Assembly (NCBI RefSeq): GCF_014851675.1
Contig: NZ_JACVAE010000004.1
Location: 124,001 to 188,000 of the forward strand
DNA from: Rhizobium sp. ARZ01
Lineage (GTDB): Bacteria > Pseudomonadota > Alphaproteobacteria > Rhizobiales > Rhizobiaceae
DNA length: 64,000 bases
Reading direction: 5' to 3'
This document shows positions 40,668 through 49,995 of the stretch, piece by piece. The notes under the pieces were generated by a model. The model was not told the DNA's origin. It saw nothing but the letters and a program-made list of their open reading frames with translations, and made no database searches. Positions within the stretch are counted from its first letter, which is position 1; each line of letters starts with the position of its first letter. The translations under genes and the position numbers were made by a program.

Positions 40668-41677
40668 TGGAGGCCACCCTCGCCTTTCCGCTGCTGATGG
40701 CGCTCATCGGCATCGCGCTGCTGTTCGATTTCCTGAACGGCTTGCACGACGCTGCGAATTCGATCGCCACTATCGTCTCGACGCGGGTGCTCAGGCCGCA
40801 GTATGCGGTAATGTGGGCGGCCTTCTTCAACTTCATCGCCTTCCTCTTCTTCGGCCTGCATGTGGCAGAGACGATAGGCAAGGGGATCATCGATCCGGCG
40901 ATCATTACGCCGGCCGTTATCTTCTCCGCCCTGATCGGGGCCATTTTCTGGAACGTCGTCACCTGGCTGTTTGGCATTCCGTCGAGCTCGTCGCACGCGC
41001 TGATCGGCGGGCTCGTCGGCGCGGGTCTCGCCAAGACTGGTGGTGAGGCGATCGTCGTCTGGGGCCTGGCAAAAACGGTTGGCGCCATTTTTCTCTCGCC
41101 CGCGATCGGCTTCTTCCTGGCGCTGATGCTGGTTCTTCTGGTTTCATGGCTTTGCGTGCGCCAGACGCCGTTCGCCGTCGACAAGACGTTCCGTGGCATG
41201 CAGTTTCTCTCCGCGTCGCTCTATTCGCTTGGTCACGGTGGCAACGACGCGCAGAAGACGATGGGCATCATCGCCGTGCTGCTCTTTTCGCAGGGCTACC
41301 TCGGCTCAGAGTTCTACGTGCCGTTCTGGGTCGTCATCACCTGCCAGGCGGCAATCGCGCTCGGAACGCTCTTTGGCGGTTGGCGCATCGTGCATACGAT
41401 GGGTTCGAAGATCACCCGCCTCAATCCGATGCAGGGCTTTTGTGCTGAGACCGGTGGCGCGATCACCCTCTTCGGTGCCACCTGGCTCGGCATTCCGGTC
41501 TCGACCACCCACACGATCACCGGCGCCATTATCGGCGTCGGCGCGGCCCGCCGGGTCTCGGCGGTGCGCTGGGGGATTGCCGGTAACATCGTCTTTGCCT
41601 GGTTCGTGACCCTGCCGGCCGCGGCGCTCGTGTCGGCGCTGACCTACTGGCTCGTCGGCCTGTTCGGCGCCCAGTAA
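40667..41677 (+). CDS. pit: Low-affinity inorganic phosphate transporter
   Basis: A 336-residue Pit-family (PiT) transporter that moves metal-phosphate with protons. The duplicated signature is present: FLNGLHDAANSIATIVSTRVL in the first half, and GHGGNDAQKTMG and GFCAETGGA in the second. WLGIPVSTTHTITGAIIGVGA marks the second repeat. About ten membrane spans are visible. It is translationally coupled to the accessory gene and controlled by the PHO box. Confidence 0.96.
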   Translation: MEATLAFPLLMALIGIALLFDFLNGLHDAANSIATIVSTRVLRPQYAVMWAAFFNFIAFLFFGLHVAETIGKGIIDPAIITPAVIFSALIGAIFWNVVTWLFGIPSSSSHALIGGLVGAGLAKTGGEAIVVWGLAKTVGAIFLSPAIGFFLALMLVLLVSWLCVRQTPFAVDKTFRGMQFLSASLYSLGHGGNDAQKTMGIIAVLLFSQGYLGSEFYVPFWVVITCQAAIALGTLFGGWRIVHTMGSKITRLNPMQGFCAETGGAITLFGATWLGIPVSTTHTITGAIIGVGAARRVSAVRWGIAGNIVFAWFVTLPAAALVSALTYWLVGLFGAQ

Positions 41678-41692
41678 GGCACCTTCGGTGCC
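41678..41692 (+). terminator. Hairpin after pit
   Basis: GGCACC (41678-41683) and GGTGCC (41687-41692) form a perfect 6-bp stem with a TTC loop, starting immediately after the stop codon. There is no long T-run. It is a probable terminator for orfA-pit. Confidence 0.55.
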
Positions 41693-41771
41693 GTTCGCAA
41701 CTTGAGCTTGCCAATGTCGGGGACTGGCGGCACGCTTGTCCTATGGACGATTCGCACCAGGGGTGGCGAGC

Positions 41772-42578
41772 ATGGCAAGCGAAATGATGCGAGCTGGTGC
41801 GCTGCTCGGGGCATTCGGTGTTCTGGCGGGATCAGCGTCGGCTCAAGAGTCTAGCGCAGATTTGGCAAAGAAGCTTTCGAACCCCGTGGCTTCCATGATC
41901 AGCGTGCCATTCCAGTTCAACTACGATCGCGGTTTCGGCCCTGAGGACGGACACCGCGAGACGCTCAACATCCAGCCGGTCATTCCGTTTTCGATCAACC
42001 AAGACTGGAATATCATCTCGCGCACGATCATGCCGGTTATCTGGCAGAACGATATCGCCGGTCCGTCCGGTAGCCAGTTCGGTCTCGGTGACATTACGCA
42101 GAGCCTGTTCTTCTCGCCCAAGCAGCCAGGGCCGGGAGGCCTCATCTGGGGACTTGGGCCGGCCTTCCTGATCCCGACCGCGACGGACGAATTGACCGGT
42201 AGCGGCAAGTGGGGCGCCGGTCCGACCGGCGTCGCCTTGAAGCAGGAAGGCCCCTGGACCTACGGCATGCTCGCCAACCATATCTGGTCTTTTGCCGGCG
42301 TGGACGATCGGCCCGACGTGAATTCGACCTTCCTGCAGCCGTTCCTGTCGTACACGACCCATGACGCTTGGACGTTTACGCTCAACACCGAGTCGACCTA
42401 TGATTGGGAAGATGATCAGTGGTCCGTGCCGGTCAACCTCATGATCGCAAAGCTGGTGAAGTTCGACAAGCAGCCGGTCAGTTTCACGGCGGGTGTTCGT
42501 TACTGGGCGGACGCCCCGGACAGCGGCCCGGAGGGGCTGGGCTTCCGTCTCGCGGTTACCTTCCTGTTCCCCCAGTGA
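41772..42578 (+). CDS. Uncharacterised exported, probably outer-membrane, protein
   Basis: A 268-residue exported protein with a signal peptide (MRAGALLGAFGVLAGSASA). Mature repeats of alternating hydrophobic residues (WNIISRTIMPVIWQND, FGLGDITQSLFFSPKQPG, GFRLAVTFLFPQ at the end) point to a beta-barrel. It resembles the proteins annotated as transporter or phenol-degradation MetA-type outer-membrane channels. ATG 41772 follows GGGGTGGCGAGC. Its ligand is unknown; no pathway genes lie nearby. Confidence 0.75.
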   Translation: MASEMMRAGALLGAFGVLAGSASAQESSADLAKKLSNPVASMISVPFQFNYDRGFGPEDGHRETLNIQPVIPFSINQDWNIISRTIMPVIWQNDIAGPSGSQFGLGDITQSLFFSPKQPGPGGLIWGLGPAFLIPTATDELTGSGKWGAGPTGVALKQEGPWTYGMLANHIWSFAGVDDRPDVNSTFLQPFLSYTTHDAWTFTLNTESTYDWEDDQWSVPVNLMIAKLVKFDKQPVSFTAGVRYWADAPDSGPEGLGFRLAVTFLFPQ

Positions 42579-42678
42579 GCGCTTCGGTTCTTTGATTGTC
42601 GTGGGCGGCGGATGCATGGCTCCGGCGTCCGACCTGCTGTAGCATAGGCCGACTGTCGCATTCGCCGGGAAACCGCGT

Positions 42679-44883
42679 ATGGAGCGCCATCTTGCCGCCG
42701 TCATGATCGCCGACGTCGCCGGTTACAGCCGCCTGAGCCAGCGAGACGAAGAGGGAACGCGCGCTTGTTTTCAGCGAGACCTCGCGGAGGTTTTCCAGCC
42801 CCGGTTTGAAGAACACCACGGTCGTCTGGTCAAGACTATGGGCGACGGGATACTGGGTGAGTTTCGCAGCGTGGTCGACGCGCTGCGTTGCGCGCTTGCC
42901 ATTCAACAGGCCAAGCGCGAGCGTGATCGGGATGTGCCGCGTGATCTGCGCCTCGATTTCCGCATCGGCATCAATCTTGGTGATGTAATCGTCGAGGGAG
43001 ACGATATCCATGGCGGCGGGGTTAACATCGCCGACCGGCTGCAGTCGCTTGCCGAACCCGGAGGCATCGCGATCTCCGCCAGTACCTACGAGCAAGTGAA
43101 GGGCAAGGTCGCGGTCGGCTTTGTTGATCTGGGGCTGCAGTGGGTAAGGAATGTCGATGAACCCGTGCGCGTCTACCTGGTTGCTGGTTCGGCCTCAAGT
43201 CGGGCGCCGCCTGCGGTAAGGCGCCGGCGCCGACGTCGGTTGCTGGTGGCCTGCGCAGTCGCGCTGCTGGCGTTGGTCGCCGGTGGGCTTGCATGGTGGC
43301 AGCCCTGGACGCCACTCCTCTCTCCGGCTCCGATCGCCTACCCGATCCCAGACAAGCCTTCGGTCGCGGTCCTGCCATTCATCAACGTAACCGGTGACAA
43401 GGCCCAGGATCATCTGGCGCAAGGCCTGACTGACGATCTCATCACCGAACTCTCAAAGGTGTCGGGTTTGTTTGTCATCGCTCGCCACTCCGTCATTTCG
43501 CTCGGAGAAACAGCCGGCAATTTCCAGGACGTGGCAAACGAACTGGGTGTGCACTACGTGCTGGAGGGTACGCTGCAGCGGGCCGGCTTGCAGCTTCGCA
43601 TCAATGTCAAACTGATCGATGCGATGTCGGGCCTGTCGCTATGGGCGGAGCGCTACGACCGGCAGTTTACCGACCTGTTTGCGGTGCAGGACGATGTAAT
43701 CGGCAAGATCGCTTCGGCCCTGGAGATAAGCCTGAGTGAGGGCGAGCGGGAACGGCTTGCTCGCATTCCCACCGAGAATCTCGAGGCATATGACAACTAC
43801 ATGCGGGCCGAACGCATTGGCGTGGCATTCAACGATGTGGAGAGCTATCGCGAGGCGCTTTCCTTCTATCAGAAAGCGATCGACCTTGATCCACAATTCG
43901 CCGACGCCCATGCCGGGATCGCACGCGCGGCGGTCGACATTTGGCGGAACGATTACAACTATATCTGGTCGGCAGCGGTGGCGCGGAAGATTGCCTATGA
44001 CGCGGCGGGCGAGGCGCTAAAGCTCGATCCGGGCAATGCGCGTGCGCAGTCCGTCCTGGCATTGCTGCAACTTGTCGATGGTCACCCCCGGGAAGCGCTG
44101 GAATCGGCGGAGCGTGCCGTCGATGCGCAGCCGAACGACCCGGAGGCTTACGCCAATCTTGCCCTTGTGCTCGCCCACGCCGGCGACCGTGAAAAGGCGA
44201 TTGCAAACATCGATCGCGCGCTCAGGCTTGACCCGTCACCGCCGGAGAACTTCCGGTTGCTGGCAGGCGTTGTTCTCTACGCGGCGCGGGATAACGGCAA
44301 GGCGATCCCGTTGCTCAAGGCTGCAAGGGATGCTCTGCCCAATTCCGAACATGCTCGTGAATTCCTGGCAGCCGCCTATGTCTCTGAGGGCAACAAATCG
44401 GCCGCGGCTGAACAGGTTGAGGCGCTGCGCTCACTTTTTCCCGAGGCCAACCTCGCCTATTACGGCTATCTCTACGACTACTGGCGTCCGGATGGCGTCG
44501 CCTATCATCTGGAAAACTTGAAAGCCGCCGGCGTGCCACAGTGGCCCTTCGGTTTCGAAGGCAAGCCGGAAGACAAACTTGATCCCACGCAGCTACACGA
44601 ACTCGTCGACGACAAAACCTGGCAGGGGCGTCACCGCAACGGGACCGAATTTTTTCAATTTTTCGACGCTGCCGGCAACACCGCCTATCGGAGCGCCAAC
44701 ACCAGCATAACCGGAACGGTGAAGCTGGAAGACGGCCGGCTGTGCGAACAATTCCCCGGCTATTTCCTAGACCGCATGGTGTGCGGCGATATCTTTCGAA
44801 ACACCGACAAGGAAAAGCACCCTGGGACGGACTATGTCCACGTCACACCCCAGGTGTTGAAATACTTCTCGCTCGTGCCGTAA
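42679..44883 (+). CDS. Class III adenylate cyclase / TolB-like / TPR fusion protein
   Basis: A 734-residue membrane protein. The N-terminal cyclase domain has the metal aspartate in MIADVAGYS, TMGDGILGEF and N116-x-x-x-R120 (GGGVNIADRLQ), so the catalytic set appears intact. A basic stretch and one span (LLVACAVALLALVAGGLAWW) follow, then the TolB N-terminal-like domain (PSVAVLPFINVTGDKAQDHLAQGLTDDLITELSKV), several TPRs, and an unusual C-terminal domain of about 90 residues (NGTEFFQFFDAAGNTAYRS...DGRLCEQFPGYFLDRMVCGDI) with conserved cysteines. The output is probably cAMP; the signal sensed is unknown. Confidence 0.88.
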   Translation: MERHLAAVMIADVAGYSRLSQRDEEGTRACFQRDLAEVFQPRFEEHHGRLVKTMGDGILGEFRSVVDALRCALAIQQAKRERDRDVPRDLRLDFRIGINLGDVIVEGDDIHGGGVNIADRLQSLAEPGGIAISASTYEQVKGKVAVGFVDLGLQWVRNVDEPVRVYLVAGSASSRAPPAVRRRRRRRLLVACAVALLALVAGGLAWWQPWTPLLSPAPIAYPIPDKPSVAVLPFINVTGDKAQDHLAQGLTDDLITELSKVSGLFVIARHSVISLGETAGNFQDVANELGVHYVLEGTLQRAGLQLRINVKLIDAMSGLSLWAERYDRQFTDLFAVQDDVIGKIASALEISLSEGERERLARIPTENLEAYDNYMRAERIGVAFNDVESYREALSFYQKAIDLDPQFADAHAGIARAAVDIWRNDYNYIWSAAVARKIAYDAAGEALKLDPGNARAQSVLALLQLVDGHPREALESAERAVDAQPNDPEAYANLALVLAHAGDREKAIANIDRALRLDPSPPENFRLLAGVVLYAARDNGKAIPLLKAARDALPNSEHAREFLAAAYVSEGNKSAAAEQVEALRSLFPEANLAYYGYLYDYWRPDGVAYHLENLKAAGVPQWPFGFEGKPEDKLDPTQLHELVDDKTWQGRHRNGTEFFQFFDAAGNTAYRSANTSITGTVKLEDGRLCEQFPGYFLDRMVCGDIFRNTDKEKHPGTDYVHVTPQVLKYFSLVP

Positions 44884-44929
44884 AGAGATCGCCCCGTGCA
44901 CGGCTGTGGTCGGCAATTCGCTTTGGGCG

Positions 44930-45439
44930 TCAACGCGATGCCTGTTGCCAGTCCTTGCCAACTTTCTCCGATTCCAGAGTGTTCTGCACTTCGGACCAGT
45001 GCTTCTTCGAATCGGGAAGCTTGTTTGGGTTCTTCTCGAAACCGTCTGCAGCACCCGGATCATAAGAGAGGTACAGCTTGCCCTCGATTATGCGCCAGGC
45101 CTTGGGGTCGATGTTGGTCGTGACCGTGCCGAAGGAAACGCCATCGGCGCAGTAGCCACCATACTGGGGCGCATACTTCGCCGGATCCTGGATGAAGAGG
45201 TCGCGGTTGCCGGAACTGGCAAACTGCCAGGTTGCGCCCAGCCACCGGTAGGTGAATTCGGGCTTGCCCGGCACCGCGCCATTCTGGGTGAAATAGGCAA
45301 CCGGATCGTAGCCCTTGATCGCCACGTCACCGAAGTAGCCGGTGTTCACTTCATTCGGCGCTTGACCTTGGACCGTCCCCGCGAAAAGAACGATACCTGC
45401 TGCGATGCCGACGGCACCGCCCATCCACTTTCTGTACAT
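44930..45439 (-). CDS. Exported YHS-domain protein
   Basis: A 169-residue exported protein with a signal peptide (GAVGIAAGIVLFAGTVQG) and a YHS domain: DPVAYFTQNGAVPGKPEFTYRWLGATWQFAS and DPAKYAPQYGGYCADGVSFG. YHS domains bind copper or heme in several families; which applies here is unknown. The C-terminus (GKLYLSYDPGAADGFEKNPNKLPDSKKHW) is common in rhizobial members. It follows the ankyrin gene on the same strand by 34 bases and may be co-transcribed. Confidence 0.85.
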   Translation of the reverse strand: MYRKWMGGAVGIAAGIVLFAGTVQGQAPNEVNTGYFGDVAIKGYDPVAYFTQNGAVPGKPEFTYRWLGATWQFASSGNRDLFIQDPAKYAPQYGGYCADGVSFGTVTTNIDPKAWRIIEGKLYLSYDPGAADGFEKNPNKLPDSKKHWSEVQNTLESEKVGKDWQQASR

Positions 45440-45473
45440 GCAATGCCTCCGTCATTCTGCAAGTGCGACGACC

Positions 45474-46064
45474 TTACTGCCGCTTGCTGCACTCGCTGTA
45501 GAGCCAATCGCCCACCAGTTCTGCCTTCTGGCAGGTGGCGCCGGCTTTCAAGAGCAGGTCGGCCGCATCCCAGTGGGACCGCCATCCGGCCTGGGTGAGC
45601 GGTGAGTAGCCATTTCTTTCCTTGGCCTCGATGTCCGCCTTGTTGGCGATGAGGAAAGCCACGATCTCAGCATGGCCCTCCTCGGCCGCCGCATGCAACG
45701 GCGACATGTGGTAGAAATTCTTGACGTCGTTGACGTCGGCGCCGCGTGAGACGAGCAATTTGACGACCTCGATATTTCCGCCATAGGCGCCCGCGTGCAA
45801 AGCTGTCAGCCCGCCCTTGTTTCGGATCTCAATGTCGGATCCCTTGTCGAGCAGGAGCGTGACGACTTCTGGCTTTCCTGCAAGTGCTGCGATCAGGAGC
45901 GGCGGCTCGCCTGCGTCGTCCGGCTGGGATACGGCGGCGCCCGTATCAAGCAACTGGGCGACGAGCACAGTGTTCCCACTCCTTGCCGCATCGTGCAACG
46001 GGCCTGCAATGACGGACGTCGTGCCGAGGAGACAGGCGACGACGGAAGCTGCCGAAAATCTCAC
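45474..46064 (-). CDS. Exported ankyrin-repeat protein
   Basis: A 196-residue protein with a signal peptide (ASVVACLLGTTSVIAG) followed by about five ankyrin repeats, for example GNTVLVAQLLDTGAAVSQPDDAG, KPEVVTLLLDKGSDIEIRNKGG, NIEVVKLLVSRGADVNDVKNF and HAEIVAFLIANKADIEAKERNG. A C-terminal pair of cysteines (GATCQKAE, YSECSKRQ) may form a disulfide, which fits a periplasmic location. Ankyrins bind proteins; the partner is unknown. It lies upstream of the YHS gene on the same strand. Confidence 0.85.
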   Translation of the reverse strand: MRFSAASVVACLLGTTSVIAGPLHDAARSGNTVLVAQLLDTGAAVSQPDDAGEPPLLIAALAGKPEVVTLLLDKGSDIEIRNKGGLTALHAGAYGGNIEVVKLLVSRGADVNDVKNFYHMSPLHAAAEEGHAEIVAFLIANKADIEAKERNGYSPLTQAGWRSHWDAADLLLKAGATCQKAELVGDWLYSECSKRQ

Positions 46065-46423
46065 CGCTCAACCTCCGCCCCAGCGCCGGTCAAACACATG
46101 CGGTAAATCTAAAATACCATGCGCGCCTCGACCCGATCAAGCGTGCGTCCGGCCATGCGGCGCGGGTGGGGCCATCTATCTGTGCTGAAAACAAAAAGCG
46201 GTTGTTCTTCCGGCAAAAAAAGGGGAATAATGGTTGCGAGGCATCGGTCCCTATAGAAACTTACCGTTGTCTGGATTGGCCGGCAGCATCGCCAGTTTGC
46301 CATCGATCCGGGGCAAGCTTGATGGACGAAAGCGATTGAAGCCCGCGAGCCCGCATGCTCGCAACATATCTACGATACTGAAGTGCTTGACGACGCATCG
46401 CCGAAACAAAGGGGCTGCTTGTT
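46065..46423. other. 359-base divergent intergenic region, no gene seen
   Basis: This gap between the ankyrin gene and the DUF3300 gene has no convincing frame, repeat or hairpin. Promoters for both divergent genes must lie here; an A-rich stretch around 46205-46230 is the only marked composition change. Confidence 0.45.
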
Positions 46424-47869
46424 ATGGGTATCTACAGGTTTTCGAGTAAATTGCATTTCACGTTTGCCACTGGGCTGTGCCTTGTGGTGGGCTTGTCGGT
46501 TCCGCTGGCAAGTCCGGCTCGCGGCCAGCAGCAGACGGCCGCCGCTACAGGTTCGACCGATACTGCCGGCGAACAGCCCGACCTCCTGACCGATGATGAG
46601 CTGGAGGTGCTGGTCGCTCGCATCGCTCTCTACCCAGATGAGCTCGTGGCGCTGATCTCTTCAGCCTCTCTTTATCCACTACAGATCGTCGAGGCGGAGC
46701 GTTTTCTCGAGCAGAAGCAGAAGAACAAGGATCTGCAGCCGAAGGATAGTTGGGACGACAGCGTGATTTCGCTGCTTAACTACCCCGACATCGTGAAGAT
46801 GATGAGCGAGGATCTGGAATGGACCCAGTCGCTCGGCAGCGCGCTTGCCTACCAGCAGAAGGACGTGCTGATGGCGATCCAGGATCTGCGGGACAAGGCG
46901 GTCGCAGATGGCGCCATCAAGACCGACGACAAAGTGACGGTGGTCAACCAAGGCGATAACATCGTGATCCAGCCGGCAAATCCGGAAAAGATCTATGTGC
47001 CCCAGTATCCGCCGGAAATGCTTTATGAGCCGGGCTACGCGGTGGCACCGATAACCTATTACGACGACCCCTATCCAAACTACTACTACCCATCGGCACC
47101 TTACTTCGCAGCCGCAATCACCGGTGCCGCGATCTGGGCTGCTGCGGTCGATTGGGATGACTGGGGTGTATGGGGTGGCAATTGGGGTGGCGACGTCGAC
47201 ATCGACTGCGACAAGTGCTTCAACGACATCAACATCGACCGCGACAAGTTCAAGATGAACGACGTCGATTGGAAGAACATTGATCGCTCCAAGATCAATT
47301 TCGACAAGAACCAGTTCGCCAACATCGACCGCGACAAATTCAAGAACGACTTCAAGGCGAACCGTGAAAACAATATCGCCAACCGCGCAAAGGACGTCCG
47401 GCGCAACGGCGGCGAAACCCTGGCCAACCGGGCGGGCAAGGTGTCGGTCGATGACGTCCGCAAGAGCAAGGTTGATGCCCAACGCGCACGTGAGCGGGCG
47501 GGCAACATAGACAGGAGTAATATTGATCGCGGTAAGGCCGGTCAGGCTGCGGCTGCGCGGCGGGATGGTGGAAATGTGGCCAACCGCGCGAGTGCTGGCA
47601 ACAGGGCTGCCAGTGCCAAGGGGAAGAACGTCAACCGCAAAGTCAACAAGCCAAGGCCCGGGGGACAGGTGCAGAAACGCTCGGGCAAGAACTCGGCAAT
47701 CGGCAACGTCAGCAGCAAGCGGCATACGCAGATGTCCTCCAATCGCGGGCGGCAGTCCATGAGCGGTGGAGGCCATCGCAGACCGCAGTCGATGAGTGGC
47801 GGTCGTCGCGGCGGCGGTGGACACGCGCGGCCTTCGCGTGGTGGTGGCGGTCGCGGCGGGCGTCGTTGA
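46424..47869 (+). CDS. Exported DUF3300-family protein with basic Arg/Asn/Gly tail
   Basis: A 481-residue exported protein. The N-terminus has a signal peptide, then the DUF3300 domain (LLTDDELEVLVARIALYPDELVALISSASLYPLQIVEAERF, LNYPDIVKMMSEDLEWTQSLGSAL, IVIQPANPEKIYVPQYPPEMLYEP). Residues from about 250 onward are repetitive: DID-type Asp/Lys-rich repeats (NIDRDKFK, DRSKINFD) switch to an Arg/Gly/Ser-rich, strongly basic tail ending GGGGRGGRR. The function is unknown. AAAGGGG lies 9 bases before the ATG. Its stop overlaps the open frame of the next gene, with which it pairs in many proteobacteria. Confidence 0.85.
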   Translation: MGIYRFSSKLHFTFATGLCLVVGLSVPLASPARGQQQTAAATGSTDTAGEQPDLLTDDELEVLVARIALYPDELVALISSASLYPLQIVEAERFLEQKQKNKDLQPKDSWDDSVISLLNYPDIVKMMSEDLEWTQSLGSALAYQQKDVLMAIQDLRDKAVADGAIKTDDKVTVVNQGDNIVIQPANPEKIYVPQYPPEMLYEPGYAVAPITYYDDPYPNYYYPSAPYFAAAITGAAIWAAAVDWDDWGVWGGNWGGDVDIDCDKCFNDINIDRDKFKMNDVDWKNIDRSKINFDKNQFANIDRDKFKNDFKANRENNIANRAKDVRRNGGETLANRAGKVSVDDVRKSKVDAQRARERAGNIDRSNIDRGKAGQAAAARRDGGNVANRASAGNRAASAKGKNVNRKVNKPRPGGQVQKRSGKNSAIGNVSSKRHTQMSSNRGRQSMSGGGHRRPQSMSGGRRGGGGHARPSRGGGGRGGRR

Positions 47870-47892
47870 ACAGTGGCGATCAGGAGACGAAG

Positions 47893-48849
47893 ATGTTGAG
47901 AAATGCTCGTGATAGGATCGCCCTTTCGGTTGCAGGCGCGATCGTTCTGGCTGGAACCGTACTCGTTGGCCCCCTTGCCTGGGCGCAGGAGGAAACCCCG
48001 CTGGAGGAATTTATGTCGGCGGAAAATCCGCCGGAGTTCGATACGCCCGAGCAGGCGGTCGAAGCCTTCGAGTCGGCGGTCAACAATAGCGACTTCGACA
48101 AGCTCGCCGCGCTTTTGGGGCTCGATGCGGCAAAGGCAAGGGCAAGCGATGGCGCAATGGACACCTTCGCCGATATTCAGGCGGGCGTTAAGGAGAAGGT
48201 GGAGATCGAAGATCAGGGTGGCGACAAGATACTGGAAATCGGAAACATCCTCTGGCCGCTTCCATTCCCACTCGTCGAGGAGAACGGCAAATGGGCCTTC
48301 GATACCCGTGCCGGGCTTGAGGAAATCGCCGATCGCCGCGTCGGGGAAAACGAGATTTCAACGATCGACACGATAAAGGCCTATGTCGATGCGCAAGAAG
48401 AGTATGCTTCCGAAGACCGTGACGGAGACGGGGTTCTGGAACATGCGCAAAAGTTGATCAGCAGCGAGGGGCAACACGACGGGCTCTACTGGCCGGCCGA
48501 GCAAGGCGACAGCAAGGAGAGCCCGGCCGGACCCGCGCTTGCGGATGGCGACGCCTTCGAAAGGGCAAAGGCAGGTCTTGGTTACAACGGTTATCGCTAT
48601 CGCATTCTCACCGGCCAGGGCGACAACATCGCCGGGGGGAAATTTGACTACATCATCAATGGTAACATGATCGCCGGATACGGCCTGGTTGCCTGGCCGG
48701 TTAGATACGGCATTACCGGTGTGAAGACCTTTTTGGTCAACAAGAACGGCACCATCTATGAGGCCGATCTCGGCGAGAACACACCGGAGATCGCCGAGAA
48801 GATACGCACGTTCAACCCGAACGACGAGTGGGAGATCGTGCAAGACTGA
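47893..48849 (+). CDS. Exported DUF2950-family protein
   Basis: A 318-residue exported protein with a signal peptide (VAGAIVLAGTVLVGPLAWA). Conserved DUF2950 features include FDTPEQAVEAFESAVNNSDFDKLAALLG, NGKWAFDTRAGLEEI, LYWPAEQGDSKESPAGP, YNGYRYRILTGQGDNIAGGKFDYIINGNMIAGYGLVAWPVRYG. AGGAGAC precedes ATG 47893. It follows the DUF3300 gene by 23 bases and is very likely in the same operon; the pair is probably a periplasmic or envelope module of unknown role. Confidence 0.85.
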   Translation: MLRNARDRIALSVAGAIVLAGTVLVGPLAWAQEETPLEEFMSAENPPEFDTPEQAVEAFESAVNNSDFDKLAALLGLDAAKARASDGAMDTFADIQAGVKEKVEIEDQGGDKILEIGNILWPLPFPLVEENGKWAFDTRAGLEEIADRRVGENEISTIDTIKAYVDAQEEYASEDRDGDGVLEHAQKLISSEGQHDGLYWPAEQGDSKESPAGPALADGDAFERAKAGLGYNGYRYRILTGQGDNIAGGKFDYIINGNMIAGYGLVAWPVRYGITGVKTFLVNKNGTIYEADLGENTPEIAEKIRTFNPNDEWEIVQD

Positions 48850-48989
48850 CGGCAGTCGCCTTATCGTTGCCCGGGTGCCGATGCACCCGGCAATCCTTCA
48901 TGCTCAGCCTTGTTGTGGGCAAGTCTGCGGTTCAGCCACGCCAGTGCCGTCGTTTCTCGTGCCGAGAGCGCGACCAAAGCTTCGACGGA

Positions 48990-49769
48990 TCAGGTCTGTC
49001 GGGCAAGATCGGCGAGATAGGTATTTTCCGTCCGAGAAGAGGCGAAATCACTCGGGTCGATCTCGGCTATTAGGAGCGCCTCCCCTTCAGCGGGAGCATC
49101 CGCCAGCAAACGGCCATCCGGGGCGGCGATGCGAGAGAGGCCGGCATAGGTGAAGCGGCCGTCCTCGCCGCAATGGTTGACGTAGGCGACAAAGACCTGG
49201 TTCTCGAAGGCGCGTACCTGGATCATCTTGTCGGCGATGAAGGAGCCGGATGCGCCCTTCGGCAGAGCGGTCGGTACCACCACGAGGTCGGCGCCGGCCT
49301 GCGCCAGCCGGCGGACATTTTCCGGAAACTCCACGTCGTAGCAGATCAGCATGCCGAGCTTCAGGCCGCCGAGGTTGACGAGTACCGACGACGGCGTCTC
49401 GGAGCGGAACCACTGGCGCTCATAGTCGCCGTAGAGATGGGATTTGCGGTAGACCGCGTCGGTGCCGATGCCATCGGAGAAGAGCGCGCTGTTGTAGGTA
49501 AGGTCGCCGTCCTTCTCCACGAAGCCGGCGACAATGGCAAGGCCGTTGTCGCGGGCGATGGCTGCGAGCCGCTTGGCGACTTCGCCCTCGGCCGGCGAAG
49601 CGAGGACCGGGAACTCCTCCCCTGCTCCGTACCCCGTGACAGCAAGCTCGGGTGCGATCAGAAGCTTGGCGCCGTGGTCGGCAGCTTCCCTTGCCGCCCC
49701 TGCAATGCGAGCGAGATTGGCCTCGACTTCACCTCTGGCCGCGTGCATCTGCAAGGCTGCGATCTTCAT
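48990..49769 (-). CDS. Nitrilase-superfamily carbon-nitrogen hydrolase
   Basis: A 259-residue cytoplasmic amidase of the nitrilase superfamily. The catalytic triad is visible: E41 (IAPELAVTGYG), K109 (YRKSHLYGDYE) and C143 (LICYDVEFPE). The family cleaves amides, nitriles or carbamoyl groups; the substrate here is unknown. GAAGGATAT precedes ATG 49769. It is monocistronic and divergent from the second cyclase gene. Confidence 0.9.
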   Translation of the reverse strand: MKIAALQMHAARGEVEANLARIAGAAREAADHGAKLLIAPELAVTGYGAGEEFPVLASPAEGEVAKRLAAIARDNGLAIVAGFVEKDGDLTYNSALFSDGIGTDAVYRKSHLYGDYERQWFRSETPSSVLVNLGGLKLGMLICYDVEFPENVRRLAQAGADLVVVPTALPKGASGSFIADKMIQVRAFENQVFVAYVNHCGEDGRFTYAGLSRIAAPDGRLLADAPAEGEALLIAEIDPSDFASSRTENTYLADLARQT

Positions 49770-49995
49770 TTGATATCCTTCGGGGCAGCGGGCTGCCATC
49801 ATTGTTGTCTGGTCTATTCTGTGAATGTGCGGCGGAAATGTGCAAGGTCGATCTTCGTATGCGCTGAGTTATATGCATCAAAGGATCATCAATGCGACTG
49901 CCACGCGGTTTGGGATCGTCGACGCGTCACAGCGGGCGTATTATTCTGCATCACCGTCAATGACGCATTCCAGGGTGCATCGCTGGAGATCGTTG

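Noticed and set aside
46679..47824. 381-codon minus-strand open frame
   Set aside because: Antisense of the repetitive DUF3300 gene; its apparent repeats only mirror that gene.
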